Origin: Shewanella marina JCM 15074
GTDB taxonomy: Bacteria > Pseudomonadota > Gammaproteobacteria > Enterobacterales > Shewanellaceae
DNA: 64,000 nucleotides
Assembly: GCF_000614975.1 (NCBI RefSeq)
Contig: NZ_BALM01000001.1
Location: 355,978-419,977 of the forward strand
Direction of reading: 5' to 3'
The translations under genes were made by a program, and so were the position numbers. Below are positions 57,278-64,000 of the stretch, one piece after another; within the stretch, counting starts at the first letter, position 1; each line of letters opens with the position of its first letter. The notes under the pieces are model-generated. The model made no database searches, had not been told where the DNA came from, and worked only from the letters and a program-made list of their open reading frames with translations.

Positions 57278-58726
57278 ATGTTAGAAAACATTGTAAATTA
57301 TCTGAATGCCTTGCTTTGGGGCAAATTATTAGTCTACGGTTTGGTTGGCGCGGGTCTTTATTTTACCCTTAGACTTGCCTTTATCCAGATCACTCATTTT
57401 AAACATGCAATCAAAATTTTAACCATTAGCCGCCAAGGCTGCGATAGTGGTTTATCATCATTCCAGGTGTTTTGTACCAGTATGGCTGCTCGCGTAGGTG
57501 CGGGTAATATGGCTGGTGTTGCGGTCGCGATTAGTGCTGGTGGTCCTGGTGCTGTTTTTTGGATGTGGGTAATTGCTGTATTGGGTATGGCGACCTCTAT
57601 GGTGGAGTCAACCCTTGCTCAAGTTTATAAAGTGCGCGATCAGGACGGACAATTCCGCGGTGGTCCAGCGTATTATATGGAAAAAGGCCTAGGCCAGCGT
57701 TGGATGGGAATTTTATTCTCAATCTTTTTAATCATCGCTTTCGGTTTAGTCTTTAACGCGGTACAGGCGAATACCATTACTGGCGCAATGCATGCTGTAT
57801 TTGATATTAACCCTCTTTATATGGGAATTATCATTGTATTGGCAAGTGCGTTTGTTATCGTAGGTGGTTTACGTAAAGTCGCTAAGGTGTCAGAGATTGT
57901 TGTGCCAGTGATGGCATTAGCATACATTCTGATTGCGACTGTCGTTGTACTGATGAATATCGAACAACTACCTGCAGTGTTTGCATTAATCTTTAAGAGT
58001 GCATTTGGTTGGCAAGAAGCGGCTGCTGGTGGCGTGGCTTATACTATCGCTCAAGCAATGCAATCTGGTATTGCTCGTGGTCTTTTCTCAAACGAAGCCG
58101 GTATGGGTAGTGCAGCAAACGTGGCTGCAAGTGCATCACCAAATCCAAACCACCCTGCGTCACAAGGCTTTGTACAAATGATGGGTGTATTCTTTGACAC
58201 TATCGTAATTTGTACTGCTACTGCTGCAATTATTTTACTATCAGGTGATTTAAGTGAAAGCCATGATGGTATTAAGATGACTATTGATGCGCTTTCTACT
58301 CATGTGGGTAGTTGGGGTGGTATTTTTGTCGCCATTGCTATTTTGCTATTCTGTTTTACGTCTATTATTGCTAACTACTCATATGCTGAAACTAACGTAA
58401 TGTACTTATCTGGTAACAGTAAGAAAGCATTACCGATATTCCGTATCTGTGTGTTAGGCATGGTGATGTTTGGTTCAATAGCCAAAATCAGTCTAGTGTG
58501 GAATTTAGCCGACTTATCAATGGGCTTAATGGCTACAGTGAACATTATTGCTTTAATTCTATTATCAGGTTTAGCTGTTCGAGTGATTAATGATTACCGT
58601 CAGCAAATTAAGTCAGATGATGAGATTACGTTTGATCCACATAAGTTTCCAGAGTTACGTGAACAGTTAAATGATGATGTTTGGATCCCTGGTGGGCAAA
58701 CCGTTGAAGAGCGTTCAAATAAGTAA
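57278..58726 (+). CDS. Sodium:alanine symporter (AGCS family)
   Basis: AGCS proteins import alanine or glycine with sodium. The 482-residue protein has about ten membrane segments and the family blocks FQVFCTSMAARVGAGNMAGV, GGPGAVFWMWVIAVLGMATS, FRGGPAYYMEKGLG and AGMGSAANVAASASPNPNHPA. ATG 57278 has AGAAG upstream. The promoter holds a CRP site. It ends at a strong terminator. Confidence 0.93.
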   Translation: MLENIVNYLNALLWGKLLVYGLVGAGLYFTLRLAFIQITHFKHAIKILTISRQGCDSGLSSFQVFCTSMAARVGAGNMAGVAVAISAGGPGAVFWMWVIAVLGMATSMVESTLAQVYKVRDQDGQFRGGPAYYMEKGLGQRWMGILFSIFLIIAFGLVFNAVQANTITGAMHAVFDINPLYMGIIIVLASAFVIVGGLRKVAKVSEIVVPVMALAYILIATVVVLMNIEQLPAVFALIFKSAFGWQEAAAGGVAYTIAQAMQSGIARGLFSNEAGMGSAANVAASASPNPNHPASQGFVQMMGVFFDTIVICTATAAIILLSGDLSESHDGIKMTIDALSTHVGSWGGIFVAIAILLFCFTSIIANYSYAETNVMYLSGNSKKALPIFRICVLGMVMFGSIAKISLVWNLADLSMGLMATVNIIALILLSGLAVRVINDYRQQIKSDDEITFDPHKFPELREQLNDDVWIPGGQTVEERSNK

Positions 58727-58744
58727 ATCGGATTAGCTTAATCT

Positions 58745-58776
58745 AAAAAACCACGCTTTAGGGCGTGGTTTTTTTG
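58745..58776 (+). terminator. Terminator after the alanine symporter
   Basis: AAAAAACCACGC and GCGTGGTTTTTT flank a 6-base loop, with a long T-run. Confidence 0.9.
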
Positions 58777-58823
58777 TTTAAGGACAGTATGATAATAGCA
58801 ATAGATTAAAATGGAGTGCCGTG

Positions 58824-59597
58824 ATGCTGATACTAATTTCACCCGCTAAAACTTTGGATTTTGAAACGCCAGCTAAAACGCAGCAATTTACTCAGCCGAC
58901 TTTACTTGAGTACAGTGAGCAACTGATTACGGTTTGTCGTCAATTAACACCTGCAGATATTGCCAGTTTAATGAAAGTCAGTGACAAAATTGCAGGGCTT
59001 AACGTCGCTCGTTTTAGTCAATGGCAACCAAACTTTACTTTAGGTGATGCGAAACAGGCGTTATTTGCATTTCGTGGTGATGTTTATACGGGGCTTGATG
59101 CTGATTCGATGACGGACTCGCAAATTGATTATGCGCAGCAACATTTACGCATGCTATCAGGCTTATATGGCGTATTGCGACCACTTGATTTAATGCTGCC
59201 ATATCGGCTTGAGATGGGCACGCGATTGGAGAATGCTAAGGGGAGTAATCTCTATACTTTTTGGGGGGATGTGATTACCCAGCAAGTGAATCAAGCATTA
59301 GCAGAGCAGGGGGATGATTTTATTATCAATCTTGCTTCAAATGAATATTTTAAGTCAGTTAAAACCAAACAATTACAAGGCACATTAATTACGCCTGTGT
59401 TTAAAGATTGTAAGAATGGTACGTATAAAGTGATTAGCTTTTACGCCAAAAAAGCGCGTGGTTTAATGGCGCGTTATATCATCGATAATCAAGTGACAGA
59501 TATTGATACATTATTAGCCTTTAATGCGACAGGTTATTATTATGACCAAGCATCTTCTACACCATTTGAACCCGTCTTTTTACGCGATGAGCAATAG
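58824..59597 (+). CDS. yaaA: Peroxide stress protein YaaA
   Basis: YaaA limits free iron and DNA damage during peroxide stress in an OxyR-dependent way in E. coli. The 257-residue product matches the family throughout ([77 protein letters not shown]). ATG 58824 is used rather than GTG three bases earlier. OxyR is encoded at the other end of the window; no OxyR site was identified here. Confidence 0.94.
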   Translation: MLILISPAKTLDFETPAKTQQFTQPTLLEYSEQLITVCRQLTPADIASLMKVSDKIAGLNVARFSQWQPNFTLGDAKQALFAFRGDVYTGLDADSMTDSQIDYAQQHLRMLSGLYGVLRPLDLMLPYRLEMGTRLENAKGSNLYTFWGDVITQQVNQALAEQGDDFIINLASNEYFKSVKTKQLQGTLITPVFKDCKNGTYKVISFYAKKARGLMARYIIDNQVTDIDTLLAFNATGYYYDQASSTPFEPVFLRDEQ

Positions 59598-59610
59598 CCT
59601 TCATAACATG

Positions 59611-59645
59611 ATAAGCCGAACCTGATATCGTTCGGCTTATTATTT
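59611..59645. terminator. Bidirectional terminator, yaaA / M28 peptidase
   Basis: ATAAGCCGAAC and GTTCGGCTTAT form an 11-bp stem with an 8-base loop between convergent genes. Confidence 0.85.
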
Positions 59646-59654
59646 GCTACGTTA

Positions 59655-61058
59655 TTATTTAGTTTCAGGCTGAATTGGACGTAAGTTTATTTCAGATTGT
59701 GCCATCAAATAGGCAAATTGTGCATAAGCAGCAACATTTTGTGCTAGTGCTTTAGGGGCGATTTTATCCAAAGTGTCATTAGGCGTATGGTGATAATCAA
59801 AGTAATCGGTACCATCTTGTCTTAAAGAGGCTACTGGTACACCTTGTTTCGGTAGCATAGAAACATCAGGGCCACCATTTGCCTGATTATTACCTAACAC
59901 GATATTATTTTCTGTCATTGGGCTTAGCCATTGCTGTGTCGGCTTGAATGCTACTTCTGCGACGTTAACATCGATTTGATAAATCTTACCTGCACCAAAA
60001 TCTGATTCCGCTGCAATGTAGTGCTTTGCTAATTCATGTTGGTGAGCCTTGGCATAAGCTTTACCTCCTACAAGGCCAATCTCTTCTGCAGCATAGAGTA
60101 CAACTCTAATGGTGCGTTTGGGTGGTTGTGGTAAATCTAAAATTAACTTAGCCGCTGCGGTCACAATTGCGACCCCCGCACCATCATCAATAGCACCAGT
60201 ACCCTGATCCCAGGAGTCTAGATGAGCACCAATTAATACGATTTCATCGGCAAGACTACTGCCTGTGACTTCCGCTATAACGTTATAAGAGGTTGCATCA
60301 GATAGGGTTGACGGTGACATTTCAAGCTTAACGTTAATACTCGGGCTTCGTTTTAACATCAGGTTTAATTGATTTGCATCAGGAATCGATAATGCTGCAG
60401 CAGGAATTTTTTCTACATTGTCACTGTAACGCATCATCCCCGTATGAGCCATGCGATCGTGGTCAGTGCCTATTGAACGAATTAAAACGGCCACAGCACC
60501 CTTTTTAGCGGCTTCAATTGCACCTTTTGATCTCCCTGCAACTGTTTCACCATAACCATGGCCATCAATACTCTTTTCAGTGGCATGATCAATAAATACA
60601 ATTTTATTGCTAATAAGGTCAGGATTCGCTTGTTTTAGCTGTGCTAATGAGTCAAAACGCACAATTTCAGCGGTTATACCCTGTGTAGGTGTAGCGACAC
60701 TGCCGCCTAAAGCGGTAATAACAAGATTCTGTGGGTAAGGGCTAATAACCTGTGCTTTAGCTTCACCACGATGCCAAACCGGTACTTGCACAGGCTCCTT
60801 GTAGATACGATTAAAGCCTAATTGTTGCAGTTTATCCATAGCCCAATTCACTGCCTTAACATCTTCTGGTGAGCCTGCCATCCGGGGGCCTACTTCAACT
60901 GTAAGCGACTCTACAATCTCAAAAGCTAACGTAGAATCTTTAGCTTGTTGCATCAGATTTGCCGCAACTTGTTCATCTTGTCCACTTTCGGGTGGTGTCT
61001 GACAAGCCGTTAATATGTTAATTGCAGCTATTGAAATAGCTATTTTTAAAAAATGCAT
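59655..61058 (-). CDS. M28-family metallopeptidase lipoprotein
   Basis: This 467-residue zinc peptidase resembles carboxypeptidase Q-type aminopeptidases. It starts with a lipoprotein signal (lipobox ILTAC at about 15-19), then a PA-domain insert in the first half, then the M28 catalytic core. Zinc ligands and base: His and Asp in LIGAHLDSWDQGTGAIDDGAG, the Glu pair in AAEEIGLVGG, Asp in ESDFGAG and His in DYHHTPNDT. It is probably anchored in the envelope and degrades peptides outside the cytoplasm. Confidence 0.92.
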   Translation of the reverse strand: MHFLKIAISIAAINILTACQTPPESGQDEQVAANLMQQAKDSTLAFEIVESLTVEVGPRMAGSPEDVKAVNWAMDKLQQLGFNRIYKEPVQVPVWHRGEAKAQVISPYPQNLVITALGGSVATPTQGITAEIVRFDSLAQLKQANPDLISNKIVFIDHATEKSIDGHGYGETVAGRSKGAIEAAKKGAVAVLIRSIGTDHDRMAHTGMMRYSDNVEKIPAAALSIPDANQLNLMLKRSPSINVKLEMSPSTLSDATSYNVIAEVTGSSLADEIVLIGAHLDSWDQGTGAIDDGAGVAIVTAAAKLILDLPQPPKRTIRVVLYAAEEIGLVGGKAYAKAHQHELAKHYIAAESDFGAGKIYQIDVNVAEVAFKPTQQWLSPMTENNIVLGNNQANGGPDVSMLPKQGVPVASLRQDGTDYFDYHHTPNDTLDKIAPKALAQNVAAYAQFAYLMAQSEINLRPIQPETK

Positions 61059-61209
61059 CGTATCTTTCCTTGGTTTTTATAACGTATATCCCACTTTTTT
61101 CAACAATCTAGCAAAAAGTGTGCTTTATGTCCCGACTCTATTTTTAAGGTAGGGCTATATTAGTGCTGGGGTAAGTGTAAGGGGTTGTATTAAGGAGAAT
61201 TAGCTCATA

Positions 61210-61506
61210 ATGAATATTGAAATTATGCAAGAACGTGCAGATCATGCCGTTGTATTATTAAAAGCACTAGCGAATGAACGTCGTTTATTTATTCTTTGCT
61301 ATCTTCTAAACGAAGGTGAAATGTGCGTTGGTGAGATGAACAAGAAGCTGGGATTAAGTCAGTCTGCATTATCTCAACACCTAGCTTGGTTACGTAAAGA
61401 TGGTTTGGTTGCTACTCGTAAAGAAGCACAGACTGTTTACTACTCATTAAAGAGTCCTGAAGTGAGTGAAATTATTAAATTATTAGACAATATGTACTGT
61501 CATTAA
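61210..61506 (+). CDS. hlyU: HlyU-like ArsR-family repressor
   Basis: This 98-residue winged-helix protein (ALANERRLFILCYLLNEGE, LGLSQSALSQHLAWLRKDGL, TRKEAQTVYYSL) is close to HlyU, the Vibrio regulator that senses redox state through a cysteine pair. Here Cys97 near the C-terminus (NMYCH) and Cys30 or Cys39 could form that disulfide. The metal-binding CxC of ArsR or SmtB is absent. It is monocistronic, 150 bases from the M28 gene on the opposite strand. Target genes are unknown. Confidence 0.82.
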   Translation: MNIEIMQERADHAVVLLKALANERRLFILCYLLNEGEMCVGEMNKKLGLSQSALSQHLAWLRKDGLVATRKEAQTVYYSLKSPEVSEIIKLLDNMYCH

Positions 61507-61524
61507 TTGATAATGTTTAAGGAG

Positions 61525-61548
61525 ACCACCGTAAGGTGGTTTTTTTAT
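61525..61548 (+). terminator. Terminator after hlyU
   Basis: ACCACC, GTAA, GGTGGT and a seven-base T-run. Confidence 0.85.
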
Positions 61549-61591
61549 AGCTGAATTTTAGGGAGGAGGGTATGACGATAAATTTTAGATA

Positions 61592-61620
61592 TAAAAAAAC
61601 CGGCCAAGGCCGGTTTTTTA
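61592..61620 (-). terminator. Terminator after rpsT
   Basis: AAAAAACCGGCC-AA-GGCCGGTTTTTT, a strong stem with T-run on the minus strand, about 20 bases after the rpsT stop; it would also work rightward. Confidence 0.93.
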
Positions 61621-61638
61621 AATGCTATGCACTAAAGA

Positions 61639-61905
61639 TTAAGCAGCAAGTGCTTTGATCTTAGTGTTTAGACGTGACTTAGCGCGAGCAGCTTTATTCT
61701 TGTGAATAAGACCTTTAGTCGCCATACGGTCAACGATTGGTTGTGCAGCGTTGAAAGCTTCAACAGCTGCAGCGTGATCGCCTGCTTTGATAGCAGCGAT
61801 AACACGTTTAACATAAGTGCGTAACATTGAGCGACGGCTTGCGTTATGCTGACGACGCTTTTCAGATTGAAGCGCGCGCTTCTTTGCAGACTTGCTATTA
61901 GCCAA
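61639..61905 (-). CDS. rpsT: 30S ribosomal protein S20
   Basis: S20 binds 16S rRNA early in 30S assembly. From TTG 61905 the protein has 88 residues and starts (M)[18 protein letters not shown], the family sequence. AGGAG lies eight bases upstream. A UUG start is also used by E. coli rpsT, where it takes part in autoregulation, so the rare start is probably functional. A frame open to 61971 is ignored. Confidence 0.95.
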   Translation of the reverse strand: MANSKSAKKRALQSEKRRQHNASRRSMLRTYVKRVIAAIKAGDHAAAVEAFNAAQPIVDRMATKGLIHKNKAARAKSRLNTKIKALAA

Positions 61906-62154
61906 GGTGCAACTCCTAAAAACTGGATTTAATATTTTTAAAGGCCGAGGACTATACCCATTTTTTACCACTTTGTCTATGGTAACGATTGAATATTCGT
62001 CATAAAGATAAATAATTACAACCTTACTTGGTCATCTTCAGCCCAACTCGTGTAAGATGTGGCGCATTCTAACAGCAATTATCGCTTTCGCACAGTATTT
62101 GTGTATTTTTTTCGTGAATATTTGTCAGCATGATGGGTTAACGTCGGGGGACGC

Positions 62155-63714
62155 TTGAGTAAAAAATTAGTTAGGTCAGGATTAATCGTGAGTAGTATGA
62201 CCCTGATCTCCCGTTTATTGGGCTTGGTGCGCGATATTGTGGTCGCAAATTTAATGGGGGCAGGCAGCAGTGCTGATGTATTTTTCTTTGCCAATAAAAT
62301 TCCCAATTTTTTAAGACGTTTATTTGCTGAAGGTGCATTTGCGCAGGCATTTGTGCCTGTATTAACGGAATATCAAGAAAAGCACGATCCAGAGGCTGTC
62401 AGAGACCTAATTGGTAAGGTGGCAGGTACTCTTGGTGTGTTAGTGAGCATCGTGACCTTAGTTGGTGTCATTGGTTCGCCAGTATTAGCCGCTCTGTTTG
62501 GTGGCGGTTGGTTTATGGATTGGGTTCATAATGAACCGGGTGGTGAAAAGTTTGTTTTAGCTTCACTCATGCTTAAAATTACCTTCCCTTATTTGTGGTT
62601 TATTACGTTTACTGCATTGGCAGGGTCTATTTTAAACACCAGAGGTCGTTTTGCGGTATCTGCATTTACGCCTGTGTTTTTGAATATTGCCATTATTTGT
62701 GCGGCAATTTATTTATCACCTAAAATGGCTGAACCTGAAATAGGCTTAGCATGGGGGGTTTTTGCCGGTGGTGTGGTTCAATTTTTATTTCAAATTCCAT
62801 TTCTTATCCAAGAGCGTGCTTTAGTCAAGCCTTCATGGGGCTGGCATCATCCAGGTGTAGTTCGTATTCGTACATTGATGATACCAGCGTTATTTGGTGT
62901 GTCGGTATCACAAATTAATCTGCTGCTTGATACGTTTATTGCTTCCTTCTTAATGACGGGATCGATCAGTTGGCTTTACTATTCTGATCGTCTTTTAGAG
63001 TTTCCCTTAGGTATTTTTGGTATCGCCATTGCAACGGTTATTTTACCCGCGCTATCACGTAAACATGTTAATGCTGAGGTTGGTGAATTTAGCCGAACCA
63101 TGGATTGGGGCGTGAGAGCTGTATTGTTACTCGGGTTACCCGCTATGTTTGGTTTGATCGTATTAGCCCAGCCTATGTTAATGGTGCTATTTATGCGAGG
63201 TGCTTTTAGCCATGAGACTGTGTTGATGGCTTCATATAGTCTTTATGCGTATGGCAGTGGTTTATTAAGCTTTATGATGGTTAAAGTGCTCGCCCCCGCT
63301 TATTACTCGCGCCAAGATACAAAGACGCCAGTACGTTATGGCATTATTGCCATGGTGAGTAATATGGTGTTTAACATTATTCTCGCAATACCATTTGGCT
63401 ATGTTGGTTTAGCTATTGCGACGTCGATGTCGGCCTTTTTAAACGCTGGGTTGTTGTATCGTGGTTTACACCTTAAAGGGGTTTATCGAGTGAGTCGCGA
63501 AACAATCATCTATTTTGTGAAAATTTTAGCGGCAGGCATCGCGATGGTCATTGGTTTATTACTGTTAATGCCAACTCAAACTCAGTGGCTTGAATGGCAT
63601 ACGGGACATCGCGCATTAGCGTTACTCGGTTTGATCGCATCTGGTGCAATTATTTATTTAATTGTACTAATTGTGAGCGGAATTAGACCTTGGAAGATGA
63701 AAGCTGGCGTTTGA
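62155..63714 (+). CDS. murJ: Lipid II flippase MurJ
   Basis: MurJ flips the peptidoglycan precursor lipid II across the inner membrane. The 519-residue MOP-superfamily protein has about 14 membrane segments. Its start KKLVRSGLIVSSMTLISRLLGLVRDIVVA, the block FANKIPNFLRRLFAEGAFAQAFVPV and LLDTFIASFL match the family. TTG 62155 is the start; GGGGG lies just upstream. It diverges from rpsT, the usual gammaproteobacterial order. Confidence 0.95.
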   Translation: MSKKLVRSGLIVSSMTLISRLLGLVRDIVVANLMGAGSSADVFFFANKIPNFLRRLFAEGAFAQAFVPVLTEYQEKHDPEAVRDLIGKVAGTLGVLVSIVTLVGVIGSPVLAALFGGGWFMDWVHNEPGGEKFVLASLMLKITFPYLWFITFTALAGSILNTRGRFAVSAFTPVFLNIAIICAAIYLSPKMAEPEIGLAWGVFAGGVVQFLFQIPFLIQERALVKPSWGWHHPGVVRIRTLMIPALFGVSVSQINLLLDTFIASFLMTGSISWLYYSDRLLEFPLGIFGIAIATVILPALSRKHVNAEVGEFSRTMDWGVRAVLLLGLPAMFGLIVLAQPMLMVLFMRGAFSHETVLMASYSLYAYGSGLLSFMMVKVLAPAYYSRQDTKTPVRYGIIAMVSNMVFNIILAIPFGYVGLAIATSMSAFLNAGLLYRGLHLKGVYRVSRETIIYFVKILAAGIAMVIGLLLLMPTQTQWLEWHTGHRALALLGLIASGAIIYLIVLIVSGIRPWKMKAGV

Positions 63715-63741
63715 TGGCTGATTCTCATGGCTACTTGATAC

Positions 63742-64000
63742 ATACCCAAATGACCTAAAGTTGCAATATTCAGTGGGAGTTTAACGTGTTTTAGACAAGG
63801 CATTGATTGAAGTTAATGGTTATTCCCTTAATAAAATCAATAACGCAGTATAAAAAACGTTAAAACCCATCAAAGAAAGCCTTAAGCAAGTCCACTTCGT
63901 TGTTGTATCAACTTGAAAGGGAATCACCATTCCTACGTAGATACGCCTAGAATTGAACTGGCTTAAGGCTTCTGAAAGTAGCAACTTCAGGCCGTTTGGG
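63742..64000. repeat. MITE-like intergenic repeat, copy C (reaches window end)
   Basis: This is the best preserved copy of the repeat. Left end ATACCCAAATGACC...TTGCAATATTCAG is an imperfect inverted copy (about 23 of 29 bases) of the right end CTGAAAGTAGCAACTTCAGG...GTTTGGG. The inside shares long identical blocks with 24515-24753. It probably extends about three bases past the window edge. There is no coding capacity. Confidence 0.85.

Noticed and set aside
1..64000. tRNA, rRNA, CRISPR, prophage or insertion sequence
   Set aside because: I saw no cloverleaf, rRNA signature, regularly spaced repeats, integrase or transposase in either strand.

Overview
The window is a gene-dense, AT-rich stretch of a gammaproteobacterial chromosome. 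Gene content and order (hptA-oxyR-cyaC-mutH-rppH-ptsP, nhaA/nhaR, rpoE-rseABC-lepA-lepB-rnc-era-recO-pdxJ-acpS, ffh/rpsP-rimM-trmD-rplS, aroF-tyrA, hcp-hcr, tal-pgi, a phosphoketolase, a HlyU-like repressor) point to Shewanella. This comes from protein motifs and remembered synteny, not a database search. I see no tRNA, rRNA, prophage, CRISPR array or complete insertion sequence.

Layout. 0.4-5 kb: a radical-SAM protein, the phosphotransfer protein HptA, OxyR, a membrane adenylate cyclase (CyaC) and MutH. 5-14 kb: an AT-rich gap with two related hairpins, then rppH-ptsP, a TauE-type permease, lgt, thyA and nhaA-(small periplasmic protein)-nhaR. 14-26 kb: sdhE-ygfX facing nadB, the sigma-E operon with a visible sigma-E-type promoter, then lepA, lepB-rnc-era-recO and pdxJ-acpS. 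26-33 kb: an Mpo1-like protein, a CorB-type transporter, YpjD, ffh and the S16 operon. 33-41 kb: aromatic amino acid genes (aroF, tyrA, and a pheA with an extra C-terminal domain and an attenuator leader) around the hcp-hcr nitrosative-stress pair. 41-53 kb: raiA, cytochrome b and c', trpR, slyD, thrLABC, nfo, pgi and tal. 53-64 kb: an OmpA-like porin, phosphoketolase, alanine symporter, yaaA, an M28 peptidase, a HlyU-like repressor, rpsT and murJ.

Regulation. Several intergenic regions hold CRP/FNR-type palindromes: upstream of cyaC, nhaA, hcp, raiA and between phosphoketolase and the alanine symporter. Together with CyaC and HptA this fits the cAMP-CRP, EtrA and Arc respiratory control known in Shewanella. 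Amino acid genes use transcription attenuation (thrL, pheL).

Two points stand out. First, seven places in six genes (yhcC, cyaC, nadB, lepA, thrA, phosphoketolase twice) carry a single-base deletion in an otherwise intact reading frame. All are deletions, most sit in short homopolymers, and several genes are central, so sequencing or consensus error is more likely than real decay. Second, an intergenic repeat of about 240-260 bp with terminal inverted repeats occurs as one clear copy, one copy with a degraded left end and one right-end fragment, and looks like a MITE. No wholly new multi-gene system is evident. The best candidates for something undescribed are the repeat family, the paired hairpins upstream of rppH, the DAHP-synthase-like tail on PheA and the small periplasmic protein inside the nhaA-nhaR operon.
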